Positions 1-12,289 of a DNA stretch of 64,000 bases are shown here, one piece after another. The notes below the pieces were generated by a model. That model was not told where the DNA came from. It did no database searches and saw only the letters and a program-made list of their open reading frames with translations. The position numbers and the translations under genes are program-made. This DNA comes from Epiperipatus broadwayi (taxonomy: Eukaryota; Onychophora; Udeonychophora; Euonychophora; Peripatidae), in NCBI GenBank assembly GCA_028023455.1, contig JAQFVV010000186.1, positions 498,001 through 562,000 of the forward strand, in the 5' to 3' direction. How positions within the stretch are numbered: position 1 is the stretch's first letter; every line of letters starts with the position of its first letter.

Positions 1-1140
1 CGCTATTTTCTCGTTCCACTATTATTTATTTATTCAAATATAATCTTAAAATGTTTTTATTGCAAAAGGGCTGATAAAGGAATCAAATATATTCTAATTC
101 AAATTCCTGTTACTCGCTATTAACATTCAGGAAGGGCACGATGATTGGGGCATAATTAATATGATTTACAAATACTTTAAAATAGTTTTTGTTAAAAGCT
201 CATTTGACTTTAATTAATTTGATCAAGTCATCATGTAGAGCATTCTATATGGGTTTTATTTTTCAAATGATAGACTGTCCAGTCATCATCTTCAATGTTG
301 CTGGCATAAGGCTATCGTTCATTTTGCATGCTTGTCAGTAGTAATATCTCTGTTATTTCAAATAATCGAGGAAGAAAGCACCTCCTCCCCTGTTCATGTT
401 ATAATTGGAACACCAATGGCTCATAGTTATGACTCAGCATGGTTTCCCTCGTGTTCCACATCTCAATAGGGCAGTAAGACTTGTGAAAGACAAGCCACCA
501 TGAGACTTAAACTACCAACCAGCGATTATCTTTCATTTTCTAGCTCATAATTCGTCAGCACCGTTACCTCTCTGTTCCAGTAAAGCCTGCTCCAATGCTC
601 GTAATTCGTGATGAAGTGACTTCAATTAAAGTCGAACAAATTATCAGATATATTTAATTAAATAAGTTTTCCAATAAAGATTAAAGTTATGCCCTAAAAT
701 ACGTATCTTGCTCTTCATGAATGGATTTGCGAATGTGAAAATAAATATCACATTCTTTCGTATAAAATTAGAGTAATAAATTCCTTTACTAATGAATACC
801 TTTATCTGCCTTTTATTTCTTGTGGGGGGCATAGATATAGACTTTCAAATATTGTGTAATACTTGTTGGCATATAACAAGGACCGCCACTCTTATTATTA
901 TTATTATTATAAATTCTGTTAAAGGCTAGAGGTAATTAATATAATCATTATTTAAAATTCAAACAAAACAAATTATTATTATTAAATATTTTCTAAACAC
1001 ACTTGGTTTCTTAGTGCTTAATTCCTTCATAATTATTTTAATGTTTATACTAGCTGTCTGTGTTGGCAACCCAAACATATACATATGATTTGATTTAAAA
1101 AAAGTATCTTAAGTTAATTAATTATCCGATAATAGTGTCA
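1..1140. other. Intergenic DNA with a less AT-rich patch
   Basis: No gene recognised. Positions about 370-620 are noticeably richer in G and C than the surroundings. On the minus strand they give short coding-like runs such as HHELRALEQALLEQ, broken by stops. This could be a decayed element fragment, but I cannot name it. The rest is ordinary AT-rich sequence with short TTA/ATT repeats near 895-912. Confidence 0.5.
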
Positions 1141-1152
1141 GTTCAGGGGTCT

Positions 1153-1338
1153 CTAATCCTCACCAACCGTTGAGCTAGTTTCTTGGCGCATAGCACTATG
1201 CCGTCGATTTAGATTTCTACTAATCTGAGCTGGTGAGTTGGGTTTAAATTCAGTTTGAACCAGCTGAGGTTGGATCTGACTTTCAGTTCTTTTGGTGGGT
1301 TTTTCGACTGGTACAATATAACAAGCATATATGTGCAT
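1153..1338 (-). pseudogene. Unidentified short coding-like fragment
   Basis: An open minus-strand stretch of 61 codons, less AT-rich than its surroundings and rich in Pro, Gln, Thr and Arg, for example QPQLVQTEF and RNLNRRHSAMRQ. The composition resembles the low-complexity C-terminal tail of a retroelement polyprotein. No motif settles it, and no neighbouring coding sequence in the same orientation extends it. It may be a fragment of an LTR element or chance. Function unknown. Confidence 0.2.
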
Positions 1339-1559
1339 AGTGGATCTGCAAACTATACTGTATCTAACTACACAATTTTAACTATACACTAGTAAAAGAG
1401 AAATGTAAACAAACAAACAAAAATGTAAATAGACAAACAAAAAAAATTCATTACAAATCAATTTTATGATATTCGGTAGCCATTTTTTCTTTTCTAAACA
1501 TTATATGCAACAAAAATGAAATGTTTTTTTAAGAATATAGAAATTATTTGGAGACTTCA

Positions 1560-3020
1560 TATTGCTTCAGTTTGATTAATGCATATATTTTTACCCTAGT
1601 TAATGATGGACTTTATTCAAGGATTCACCATAGTAATCATTATCAATTTGTACCCACTATTTTGATTTATAATCAATTATTCATTATAACAATCTTTCAA
1701 AAAAATTTCAAAATTTTGTGTTAACTGCCACTTTTTTAAAATTATAGCCATTTTATAAGATTGATGACATCAGAGGGTAATGACTTCATTAAAACTATAT
1801 CAACTGAAAATAAAATGATAACATTAATGCTAAAAATATGTAGTACACTACAGAGTTTATTAATTGTACAGTATGCAATATTATCTTTTGATTATAGAAT
1901 TAAATTAATGTATTTTATCTGATTTCCCCCCCAGTGTTTTTGAAAGAAAATTAATGGTTTCATTTATGTCATATTCAAGGTAAAGAAATTTTTTTATCCT
2001 TAATGATAAAAAAAGCAAAACAAAATTAGTTTCTTTCAGTATAATAAGTAATCAAAAACATACTTTGATCACATATAACAACAAAAGTATATTTAAATTA
2101 AATTTTAAAATATTTGCAATAGCTAAAATACATTCACTCAATCAGTTTTATGGATTGATATGCTTATGAAAATTATTTTGCTTACTGCAAAAATACTAAT
2201 TAATACTAACAATTATAAATTATTTTAAGGGGGGGGAGAAAAAAATGATTTCATGCATTAAAAGTTAATAATCATCATTATATATTAAAGATTACTCAAC
2301 AGGTTATAAATACCATTTATTTGCTTAATTTTAAATCATTTGTAATTTGTTTCTGATATTCCAGATACTTGTGGATTTTATCATATACATAAAAATATAC
2401 TTTTATAATATTAGAAAAAAAAATTAATTACATTATTATAACTTCAGCAATCAACTGTACATTATGTTTCTTTGCTAATTTTTAAATTTAATTTCATTGC
2501 ATTTATGAAAAGTAAATAAATATTTGCAAACTTTGATAATACAACACATAAAGTGTATCAAAAATATATATTAATATATTTATTGTATTATTATTTTTTT
2601 ATATATTTTAAAATATATATTTTAGTTAGTTTTTTTCTTTATGCTTTAATTTATGAATCATGAATCAGAAAATATTCTCTTCCTATGTAAGAAACAAAAT
2701 GGCAGATTATCAATAAAAAAATTATAGCTACAGAAATATTTTATGCAATATATTTACACCCATGTTAATAATTTTTTTAAATAATAAATCTAATAAAATG
2801 TTTACTCATTAATTAACTTTTTTTTTTCAATTTAAGCTTTATTTTTTTAATCAAATTTTTATAACTTTTGAATTTAAAATAAATTAATTTTTTCACTATA
2901 AGAACCCATTAGAATTGCTTATTTTTATGTGAGTTTTTGATTGTATGATGTATTTTGGGTCACCAGTTGTTCTCATTCACAATGCTAAAGATGTATATAT
3001 TATGAAATAGACATCACATT
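1560..3020. repeat. Diverged dispersed repeat, copy A
   Basis: This stretch shares colinear blocks with 34,290-37,800. Examples are the run around 'ttgatttataatca' followed by 'taagattgatgacatc', then 'actttgatcacatataa', and then the later block around 'aaaatggca' with 'cattaattaa'. Order and orientation match but spacing differs, so both look like old copies of one long repeat. No open coding sequence is visible, and the family is not recognised. Confidence 0.45.
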
Positions 3021-3365
3021 CATTTCATGGTCACCCATGTGGTCTTAAACATGAGGAAGATTTAATTAAGAGTAATTGTGAGGCTGAGTAATAAGAGTAG
3101 AATTGAAATTCTTGAAGGGTTATTAAATATATATATATAATTATAATAATAAATATATGTAATAGTTTAGTTTTAATATTAAAATAAGATTTTAAATTTA
3201 AGAAAAAAATTAAATAATAATATTTCATAATATAAAATAAATTAATAAATATTTTTACTTTTGTACAACACAGTATTTATTGTAATATCCTCAGAAGCAA
3301 TTCAATCTTCACACATGCATTATTTTAACAAATTGGCATACACTTACCCATAAACAAAGATTTCA

Positions 3366-3391
3366 AAGGACAAGTGAAGTCACTTGTCCTT
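3366..3391. repeat. Perfect 12-bp palindrome with 2-nt spacer
   Basis: AAGGACAAGTGA, then AG, then TCACTTGTCCTT. The arms are exact reverse complements. It lies 40 bp from the MITE at 3433-3668. It could be a hairpin, a MITE tip or a binding site; nothing decides this. Confidence 0.6.
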
Positions 3392-3432
3392 CAAGCTTAT
3401 CTATGTATAAGCCAATCTTTTGCTTATGTATA

Positions 3433-3668
3433 TTTAGGGCTTGAGTCTATTATATGCCTACTTTTTAAGATAATATTCAGATTGTACAAACATAATTCAA
3501 ATATTACAGGAGAGAAAAGGTGTTGAGATTGATTTGCTTCCGAAGATATTATAATAAATAGTGCTGTATAAAAATAAAAATATTTATTAATATATTTAGA
3601 TTCTAAATTACTATATGTTTCTTTCAACTGTAATATTTGAAAACTTAGGCATATAATAGACTCAAGCT
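3433..3668. mobile_element. MITE-like element with about 45-bp imperfect TIRs
   Basis: The left end (gcttgagtctattatatgcc) is matched by its reverse complement at the right end (ggcatataatagactcaagc). Similarity continues inwards for about 45 bp with mismatches. Length is about 235 bp with no coding capacity, which fits a non-autonomous DNA transposon. I could not fix a clear target-site duplication, so the superfamily is open. Confidence 0.6.
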
Positions 3669-4616
3669 CTTGATATGCATGGTAAGGAAAATATTAGTTT
3701 ATATATAGATAATCTTGAAGAGAAAGTGAATTCACGTCCTTTTAAATCCTTTCTTATGAGTGTGTGCATGTCAATTTGCTACAACAACACATGTGGATAT
3801 ACTATTTGCTTCTCAAGATATTAATATAGAATAAAATGATGTAGCTAGTTTAAGTTATCAGAAACTAAAAAGTTTAGAATTAGAAAAAAAATGTATTTAA
3901 AGTTATAAGTCAAAGAATGCATGGTTTATAAATGCCACATTAACTTCAAAAACAACATAATAAAACTAAATAAAGTAAAATAATTAAAAAAATAACAGAC
4001 CTTATAAGTAAAAAAAAAAGGTTTACTTAAAGCACATACATTTTGGTTTAATAAAAATAAATAAATAAGAGTAAAGTGATGAAAAAGAATTAAGATTTTA
4101 TTTTAATTTTTAATGTAGTATTTTTATGGATTTTTTGGAGATGGAAAAAAAGTAATTATACAGATCTAAAGTAGCTTTTACACTAAGATAAGAATATATT
4201 TAAGTAAATAAATTATAGTATATAATTTTTTTCTTTTAATTAAATGTAATTGAGGGATCTAAAGTTTGAAAAATAAGTGAAGTCACACAACGTATATGTG
4301 TGTTTTTCTGAAAGCTCTCTCTTTCTCTCTTTACTACTGCTGTTTAAAGCTGGATGCTAGAGAAGCCATGGATTATGTTTAGTGGTTAAAAAGGAGAGCC
4401 ACCAGCTGCCTGATGTCTATCTTGGAACCAATATTTGTCAACTTGAATATGCTATTCTAAAGAAAATACAGTTCACAAGGTAACTAAAAAAATATGATAA
4501 TTAGTGTATTTATGCAGCAACGTTCAGTAAATAAAACTGTAAACCAGAGGAAGAAAAGTTCAAATCTATCAAGGAATCTTATATGTGGTGTTTTAGCTTT
4601 AAAAAAGTATAAGTAC
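3669..4616. other. AT-rich intergenic DNA
   Basis: No gene, RNA gene or clear repeat seen. It holds a short pyrimidine run (ctctctctttctctc) near 4314-4330. It ends at the ATGT flank of the LTR element. Confidence 0.5.
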
Positions 4617-4620
4617 ATGT

Positions 4621-7168
4621 TGTAACGGTCAGAAAACATGTGACTCGTAAACATAGTGCAGAATTCAACCACCATACAGAACAGCAGCACCATCGAGTAG
4701 CGAAGCCACCCGTGGTACTGAGTTCGAACATAGTTTATCAGTTCCACAATACAATCCACGAAACAACGCATCTGATGCGACATTAGTAAATATTTCCTTA
4801 GGCACAGTGGTCAGGGATATGCAAGAGATTCATAATTTTATTTTCGAGTTAGCCAATAATCAAACTAATATTAATTAAACATTCATATTTACATAATCGA
4901 GGAAATATATACAATGGGTATCGAATAAGTGAAACGTAACTGCAGACGTATAGTTTAAAATTATTTATTAACACATTTTAATAAGATCATTTACTAACAA
5001 TATTTATGGATTAAAAGCTTCAGTAGCGGGATTTGCGACATGATTATATTTTAAAGAATACATTTATTTATTTGTTTACAAAAGGAATTCATTTATTTGA
5101 AAGTGTAATCTAGCTACCTAAAATTCTCGAATAAGTATTTCTAATGCATGCCTGGAGGGATTTATACCTTCGCAATGCAAGAGTCTAAAGTATGGGTTAT
5201 AAGAGTAACGGCAGACATATATTTATTTAATTAAAATATTTATTTATACTAAGGGAAAACATTTATTTGAGAGTGAATTATGAAGATAATGCAGAGGCGG
5301 AGTGATATATAGAATAATAGAATTGAGTAAAGGAACACGTGGTACACTTTAAAAAGGTGATATGGAATGGCAGTATATTGAAACTGCAATGCCGCGAATG
5401 GGTTTATAAGAATGTCGGGCTGGTCTCTGCCTCGGCCCGATGAAGTAAGGTGTCACATAAGCATAACCAGGGACAAGCGGTCCGTGTCGCATTTTGTTGG
5501 CTGGCTGCATGACGTTGTCAAGTCCTACGGGAGCACCCATTATGCCCACTTGTGTAGAATGACTGGGGTTAATTTCAACCCTGAAGAATCCGGAATATTT
5601 ACGGTGGAATAAATCTTCGCATCTTTAAAACGTAACACATGTATAAGTATAAACGATTATGATAAGATTTAAATAGATTTCTAATTCGGCCTTACATTGT
5701 CAACAGTTACTAAAGAACGTTGGTGACTCTCAAAGAAATGTAATTTTCTGGAATTATTCATGATGATTTAATAAATACAAAACCTATGTAAATTGGGAAT
5801 TATTATAACTAATACGTTAGCCATTTGCGAAGTAGTAGACCCTGCATTACAATAAGTGATGCACTGAATGCGTGTCGATTTATATGAAAGTTAAGTTAGT
5901 TATGGTTTATAAGAATGTCGGGCTGGTCTCTGCCTCGGCCCGACGAAGTACATATTAATGAAAATGTGACATGCATTCACTGTTTCAAACGATCATAGAT
6001 TTAAACTTTGAAAAGAGAGACAATTGTAAGCATGCAATAATTAAATAATAAATATAGATAAAATTAGATTTTAGAAATACGTACCCAAGATAGAATGAGG
6101 TAAGCTAGATTATTAGAGAAATTTACACATTAAGTTAATTGTTCAGTTTTAGTTATACATATGGTAGTTTTACATTTTATAATTTAGATAAGTAGTATGA
6201 AGAAGAGCTATAGCATATTATTAGAGTACTCTAGAGTTTGAACACAGACAGGTACCTGTTTTATAAGAAGTTTTCTGATTCCATTAGTTTAGCAGCAAAA
6301 GTTCACGAGTGGCAAGTCTTTCTTGTATTTAGATATTTCATTTAATTTCACAGCAGCAGCAACTTTTTCATTTATTTCAGGCAGCAGATCTTCATGGTGA
6401 ATTTATGATGGGCAATGGAAAGTTCGGCATCCGATAGGCCATCTCCCGATGGAGAATAATCTAGGTACTTTACTCGGTCATACCTTGGCAGGAACAAATT
6501 ATTTTATTATTTTTGGAGACTCAGTGATCGAGAGCAAAGCTAAAGTTTAAGTGAATGTCTCCAGCAAGTCTAACATGGCCTCTTTTTTTTATCTTGATCT
6601 TTCATATTTTTGTTAAGGTATTTTTAGGTTCTACTTAATCTGCCCTGAGGATAATCAATGCCTTTTGTTGGTTTTTAATTAAAGAAAGCTGCCGTTCTAT
6701 TGTTTACATTTTACATTTACTAATTATACTTTGGGGAATTTTTCTTTAATTAATCTATTATCTATCACTGACCGATGCTTTTAAATTTCAAAGACAAAAA
6801 GGGAACATAAGATTATTTTAACTTTTAATTAAATATTACATCAGATTTTTTTAGAATTATTATTAAACGAAATTTAAACAAAGCAATAAATACGAACTTT
6901 ATAATGCAAAATAAATGATTAAAATTATACAAAATTATATAACTAAAAGAAATCTAAATTATATTATTTTATCCCTATTTATTGCGTTTAATTTGAGATC
7001 GAAATGTGTGCATGTTTATGCTAAATTCTACATATATTTATACATTTTAATATTGCTACACACACAATTCGATACCAAAAAGTTTAAATTTGGGCGGGAT
7101 AGACCGGTCAGAGAGAGATGACAGAAAAAGGTGAAACTTAAGATTCGAATACGAATCTTACTGTTTCA
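4621..7168 (-). repeat. 3' LTR (long form, 2548 bp)
   Basis: Matches 9122-10708 almost base for base, except that 5032-5988 (957 bp) has no counterpart in the other LTR. The extra segment is less AT-rich and contains a 45-bp repeat of itself at about 5402-5447 and 5904-5949 (sharing gtcgggctggtctctgcc). Either this LTR gained an insert or the 5' LTR lost the segment. The extra segment has no terminal repeats of its own that I can see, so a deletion in the other copy is slightly favoured. Confidence 0.8.
5349..5612. other. LTR segment open on both strands
   Basis: Within the LTR-specific segment, the plus strand is open for 66 codons (5412-5612) and the minus strand for 66 codons (5349-5549), in less AT-rich sequence. 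Neither product resembles a family I know. LTRs seldom encode proteins, so this is more likely a structured or regulatory leader region than a gene. Confidence 0.2.
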
Positions 7169-7180
7169 TTTCCCCGTACT
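7169..7180 (-). promoter_or_regulatory. Polypurine tract of the LTR element
   Basis: Read on the minus strand, a purine-rich run (acggggaaa) sits directly before the TGAAACAG start of the 3' LTR. This is the expected place for the plus-strand priming tract of an LTR retrotransposon. Confidence 0.6.
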
Positions 7181-7630
7181 TCCCGTGAACAATTAAGGGA
7201 AAACAAAGGAGGCAAGAAAGAGAAAAAAATTTTATATTACATAATTTAAAGATGAAAACATTATTATTGTTTTTACAGATATATTGAAATATAGAAAGCA
7301 GTGATTACATGAAGCAACAAACAATTTATATACCCGGATCTAGAATTTATAGTTTAATTAAAATGGCCTAATTTGGCCGTGTCTGGTTAAAATCATAGTA
7401 ATAATTAGATAAACAGAATATATATATAAAACATTCTTAGAATAGGATTAGTTAGTATAATATAAAAAAAAATTTTAAGAGTAATAGTAATTAAAACAAT
7501 AATATATATATATATAATAAAATTTCTATCTAAAACCCTATTTGACTAAAGTACAATCCATTCAACCAAGTTCATTATATCAAGTTCATTTTAATATATT
7601 CATATATGTTTAATCCGTCCTAATAGTCTA

Positions 7631-7985
7631 ATATTTTTACAACCCCGGGTCAGGTGGATAATACCTACATGGTTTGAGATTACGTGCATTATATGTCTTT
7701 TTTATGGTATCTCCATCTTTTAATAAATATGCATTTGGGCCACATGTGCGATCAATTATAAAGGGTCCCCGGTACAAATGAAAGAACTTTTTATATACTC
7801 TTTTATCTCGGTTACTTTGTTGAGAGTTCCGTACCCAAACATAGTTCCCGACCTGGAAATGTTGGCTTCTCCGATCTGCTCGTTATTTCCGTCCTGCCCT
7901 TTCTGTAAGGCGGCGGTGTGCCTTGCTTCTGTCAGTTTCAATATTGATTTCACGTTCATCCATGGGTAATGGCATCTTGATCAGT
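7631..7985 (-). pseudogene. Gypsy integrase C-terminal remnant
   Basis: On the minus strand this encodes the end of a Gypsy pol polyprotein. It shows the GNYVWVRNS motif typical of the chromatin- or DNA-binding tail of integrase, then FHLYRGPFIIDR, then CGPNAYLL, then a stop. Further upstream, DEREINIETDRSKAHRR belongs to the same region. The reading frame changes between these blocks and a stop lies just before the HFQVGNYVWV block, so no functional protein is made. The catalytic DDE core, RNase H and RT are absent. It lies 460 bp inside the 3' LTR, where pol should end. Confidence 0.75.
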
Positions 7986-8059
7986 AATGAGTCCGCTTTA
8001 CCAAAATGCAAACATGTTCGTGATCATGCTGGTATCCATCTTCGTCTCTTTTTTACTGC

Positions 8060-8461
8060 TTTCACTCAACGGTTCTCATGGGCCTTCATCTATTGGAATG
8101 AGGTTTCTTTGCTCATCACACTTTTTCATATTTACTACACTACCTGCTTGCCCTTCTACTATCATCGGTTTGTCAAGTATTTCTAATTCCCTTTCCTTTT
8201 CCATATCTTTAATTTCTTTTTCCTTTTTACTAACTGGGGATATTCCATAATGTTCTTTGATCATTTCAAGATATATCAACATATCCCTATAAATTTTCTG
8301 ACGCTCCCTAACTTTTCCTCTTCCTGACTCGTTTTTGGTTCTTCATATTTTCTTCTCACTTCCTCACGTATTTTCCTCCATTCTTCTTTACTCTGTCTAA
8401 ATATTTCAAGTAACCTTAGACTGAAGTTCATTGATGCTATTCTATCATTTTCTGCTTCCAT
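8060..8461 (-). pseudogene. Gag-like N-terminal fragment
   Basis: The first long minus-strand open frame after the primer-binding site starts at an ATG at 8461 (MEAENDRIAS). It runs for 61 codons of charged, helical Glu/Arg/Lys-rich sequence. A one-base shift near 8295 puts the continuation (MIKEHYGISPVSKKEKE) in another frame until a stop near 8076. Position and composition fit the start of gag. No capsid major-homology region or zinc knuckle remains, and integrase sequence follows almost at once, marking a large internal deletion near 8.0 kb. Confidence 0.55.
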
Positions 8462-9082
8462 TTTTCTTAATATTATTTATTTTATACTACTAGCATTTGA
8501 CTACTCCCACCGGTATATTGGCCCTATAACCCTCTTTCGCTGCCCTCACCTACTCTACATTGCCCTATCTCTATATTACTGCGTTTAACATATTTAACAT
8601 ATATATTATAGCGAACTACTGGTTACGCGTATAATAAGCTACTGCTGTCTATGATATATATATTTGTACTTTAACAAAATATTTACCGTTAAAATATATA
8701 ACAAGCTTCTGCTGTCTATGCTATATATATAACGGTGTTTTAATAAAAAAATTCAATGCTACTTGCTTTCTCATTTAACGACTGATTACTTTTTTTTTCT
8801 TGACATATATATATATAAAGCAAAATATTTCATTAGATCCGAGTATTTTTATTCCTTCTTAAATTACACACACATCCCTGTTTTCCTTAAATTTGTTATT
8901 ATGCCTGCTGTCCTTTCATTCACTCGACCTACATTATTTCACTCGATTTATTTTTTTTCATTATTTTTATCAAAACAAAATCGTACATATATAGATTAAT
9001 TAGCTAACTTGAGTAACGAATGCTAAAAGAAATTTATATGCGTTATATTTTGCTCAGGGTATATGGGTTTTTTGTATCGAAA
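8462..9082 (-). other. Untranslated leader of the LTR element
   Basis: About 620 bp between the primer-binding site and the gag-like ATG. It is AT-rich with TA runs and a repeated block (gcttctgctgtctatg near 8705, similar near 8640). No coding sequence seen. Confidence 0.5.
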
Positions 9083-9084
9083 GC

Positions 9085-9102
9085 CCCACGTTGGGCGCCA
9101 AA
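9085..9102 (-). promoter_or_regulatory. Primer-binding site
   Basis: On the minus strand TGGCGCCCAACGTGGGGC lies about 20 nt inside the 5' LTR. It starts with TGG, as expected for pairing with a tRNA CCA end, and this sequence is common in Gypsy elements. It fixes the element's orientation. Confidence 0.8.
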
Positions 9103-9121
9103 TGGGAAAAAAATTTAACTA

Positions 9122-10708
9122 TGTAATGGTCAGAAAACGTGTGACTCGTAAACATAGTGCAGAATTCAACCACCATACAGAACAGCAGCACCATCGAGTA
9201 GCGAAGCCACCCATGGTACTGAGTTCGAACTTAGTTTATCGGTTCCACAATACAATCCACGAAACAATGCATCTGATGCGACATTAGTAAATATTTCCTT
9301 AGGCACAGTGGTCAGGGATATGCAAGAGATTCATAATTTTATTTTCGAGTTAGCCAATAATCAAACTAATATTAATTAAACATTCATATTTACATAATCG
9401 AGGAAATATATAGAATGGGTATCGAATAAGCGAAACGTAACTGCAGACGTATAGTTTAAAATTATTTATTAACACATTTTAATAAGATCATTTACTAACA
9501 ATATTTATGGATTAAAAGCTTCAGTAGTGGGACGATCATAGATTTAAACTTTGAAAAGAGAGACAATTGTAAGCATGCAATAATTAAATAATAAATATAG
9601 ATAAAATGTAGATTTAAGAAATACGCACCCAAGATAGAATGAGGTAAGCTAGATTATTAGAGAAATTTACACATTAAGTTAATTATTCAGTTTTAGTTAT
9701 ACATATGGCAGTTTTACATTTTATAATTTAGATAAGTAGTATGAAGAAGAGCTATAGCATATTATTAGAGTACTCTAGAGTTTGAACACAGACAGGTACC
9801 TGTTTTATAAGAAGTTTTCTGATTCCATTAGTTTAGCAGCAAAAGTTCACGAGTGGCAAGTCTTGTATTTAGATATTTCATTTAATTTCACAGCAGCAGT
9901 AGCTTTTTCATTTATTTCAGGCAGCAGATCTTCATGGTGAATTTATGATGGGCAATGGAAAGTTCGGCATTCAATAGGCCATCTCCCAATGGAGAATAAT
10001 CTAGGTGCTTTACTCAGTCATACCTTGGCAGGAACAAATTATTTTATTATTTTTGGAGACTCTCAGTGATCGAGAGCAACGCTAAAGTTTAAGTGAATGT
10101 CTCCAGCAAGTCTAACATGGCCTCTTTTTTATCTTGATCTTTCACATTTTTGTTAAGGTATTTTTAGGTTCTACTTAATCTGCCCTGAGGATAATCAATG
10201 CCTTTTGTTGGTTTTTAATTAAAGAAAGCTGCCGTTCTATTGTTTACATTTTACATTTACTAATTATACTTTGGGGAATTTTTCTTTAATTAATCTATTA
10301 TCTATCACTGACCGATGCTTTTAAATTTCAAAGACAAAAAGGGAACATAAGATTATTTTAACTTTTAATTAAATAGTACATCAGATTTTTTTAGAATTAT
10401 TATTAAATGAAATTTAAACAAAGCAATAAATATGAACTTTATAATGCAAAATAAATGATTAAAATTATACAAAATTATATAACTAAAAGAAATCTAAATT
10501 ATATTATTTTATCCCTATTTATTGCGTTTAATTTGAGATCGAAATGGGTGCGTGTTTATGCTGAATTCTACATATATTTATACATTTTCATATTGCTACA
10601 CACACAATTCGATACCAAAATGTTTAAATTTGGGCGGGATAGACCGGTCAGTGAGAGACGACAGAAAAAGGTGAAACTTAAGATTCGAATACGAATCTTA
10701 CTGTTTCA
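9122..10708 (-). repeat. 5' LTR (short form, 1587 bp)
   Basis: Nearly identical to 4621-5031 plus 5989-7168. It starts TGTAATGG and ends CTGTTTCA on the plus strand. The right flank begins ATGT, matching the left flank of the other LTR. It lacks the 957-bp middle segment of its partner. Confidence 0.85.
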
Positions 10709-10712
10709 ATGT

Positions 10713-12285
10713 CTCTGATGGAAACCTACAGCATAAACTATGAAGCCTCACAATAAATTTCTGGAAGAATTCTTACTAAGAAATGTTTGATCATGGTTAT
10801 ATGTATGTTCATAAGTGATATGAATTATTAAAAAAACTATGTATAATTTAGATTTATATAAAGAACATTTTTTTTTTTTTTACTTTCAATTTTTTTTATA
10901 TGTATTTACTTTTACTTTGCTTAGCGAAGGCAATTGGCTCCCAAAACTGATCGTTAAACAAGAATATCATATGCAAAATAAGTATTTATAATGATTGTCT
11001 ATGGGGAAAAAATTTACTCCAGCAAAAAAAGTTACACTATAAGTTGGGAATATTACATTAAAAAATAACTTAACAAGTATATATAAAATTTTTAAAACCC
11101 CTAAACGTATGTTATATGCTTGTATAAAATTTGCTATGTGTATTATGCATGTTTATGTATGTATGATAATGCAACTTAAATCTATGTAAAAAACACTTAG
11201 CTTAAAGTTGTTACTTCCTGTGATCTATTCACCCACCGATTATTGTTATGCAGTATGGTTTCCAAACTCAAAGATTTTCTTGATTTTTAATGGTCATATT
11301 AATTCTATAATGACTGATCAAAATCTCTTGCTAGAAAATAAATGTATGTTTTTACTGTCCAAAAAGTACAGCAAAATAGATTGAGAAAGTGAAATTAAAC
11401 TAACATTTAACAATTTTTTTTTGTTCTTCCACACAACATTATGTTGGAAAAAAAAATCCATACTCAAGTTTCATTTTTTTAAAAATTTGGACTACAGTAC
11501 TATACTATATCACATGTGAAATTATTAAAATTAAGAAACGATGTTTAATAACAAATCATTTGATTGATCCTAAAGACTTGTTATTTATCATTGGTGTAAA
11601 AAGAGTCAAATAAACATACAATACACTACAAAAACTTAAACACAATTAACTTTTTAAAAAAAAAAAATCAGCATATTGAAAAAAGGAAAAAAAATCTAAT
11701 GCATTCTGAGTTTGCATATTGTAATCAATATTTAAGGGTTTTATTACAATGTGTACTGTGCTGACCTAAATAAACAAATACGATAGCTATAAGGTTTTTT
11801 TGGGCATGATATCATTATTTTATCAAGTGTGCTAGCTATGTTAGCAATTTGTTGAATAGGGCAATACATTTTGATGGCAGAATTATGAGCTAATTAAGTA
11901 AAAAATTAAAGGCATTAATCTTATGCATTTTATTTGCATTGCGTAAAATCATTGGTACTTGAGTATTAGTCCTGCAGTGTAGTATTAGACATTCTGGCCT
12001 TTTTCACATTCATATCAATCCACTGATACTTTTGCAAATCTTATGATTTGACCAAAATAACGTGTACACGGATCTTGTACGCAATATTTTTGGCCAGATC
12101 TTTGGGGAAAAAATAACTTGCACATGGATGATCTTGTACATCATATTTTCGCAAGATTTGCAAAATTATCGGCAAGTTGACACGATTATGAAAAGTTACA
12201 GCAAGTCTAATACCGTATTGCAGGACGAAAATTAACACACACTAAAAAAGTTAAACATATGTATGATTTGCAGGAGTAATACTCA
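10713..12285. other. AT-rich intergenic DNA
   Basis: No gene recognised. There is an unusual run near 12,050-12,230 with repeated 'gatcttgtac' words and an open minus-strand frame of 65 codons with no family resemblance. Confidence 0.45.
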
Positions 12286-12289
12286 AGCA

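Larger units (their letters stand above)
4617..10712 (-). mobile_element. Gypsy-type LTR retrotransposon, internally deleted
   Basis: Two long direct repeats (4621-7168 and 9122-10708) begin TG and end CA. They enclose about 1.95 kb and are flanked by a 4-bp duplication, ATGT (4617-4620 and 10709-10712), so this is one insertion event. The minus strand is the sense strand. A primer-binding-site-like TGGCGCCCAACGTGGGGC lies inside the 9122-10708 repeat, a purine-rich tract lies inside the other, and gag-like and integrase fragments read on the minus strand. Most of pol (protease, RT, RNase H, integrase core) is missing. The repeats are nearly identical although the interior is frameshifted and stopped, which suggests mobilisation in trans. 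Confidence 0.85.

Noticed and set aside
12041-12238. Open minus-strand frame of 65 codons
   Set aside because: No family resemblance, no start context or neighbouring exon; length is compatible with chance.
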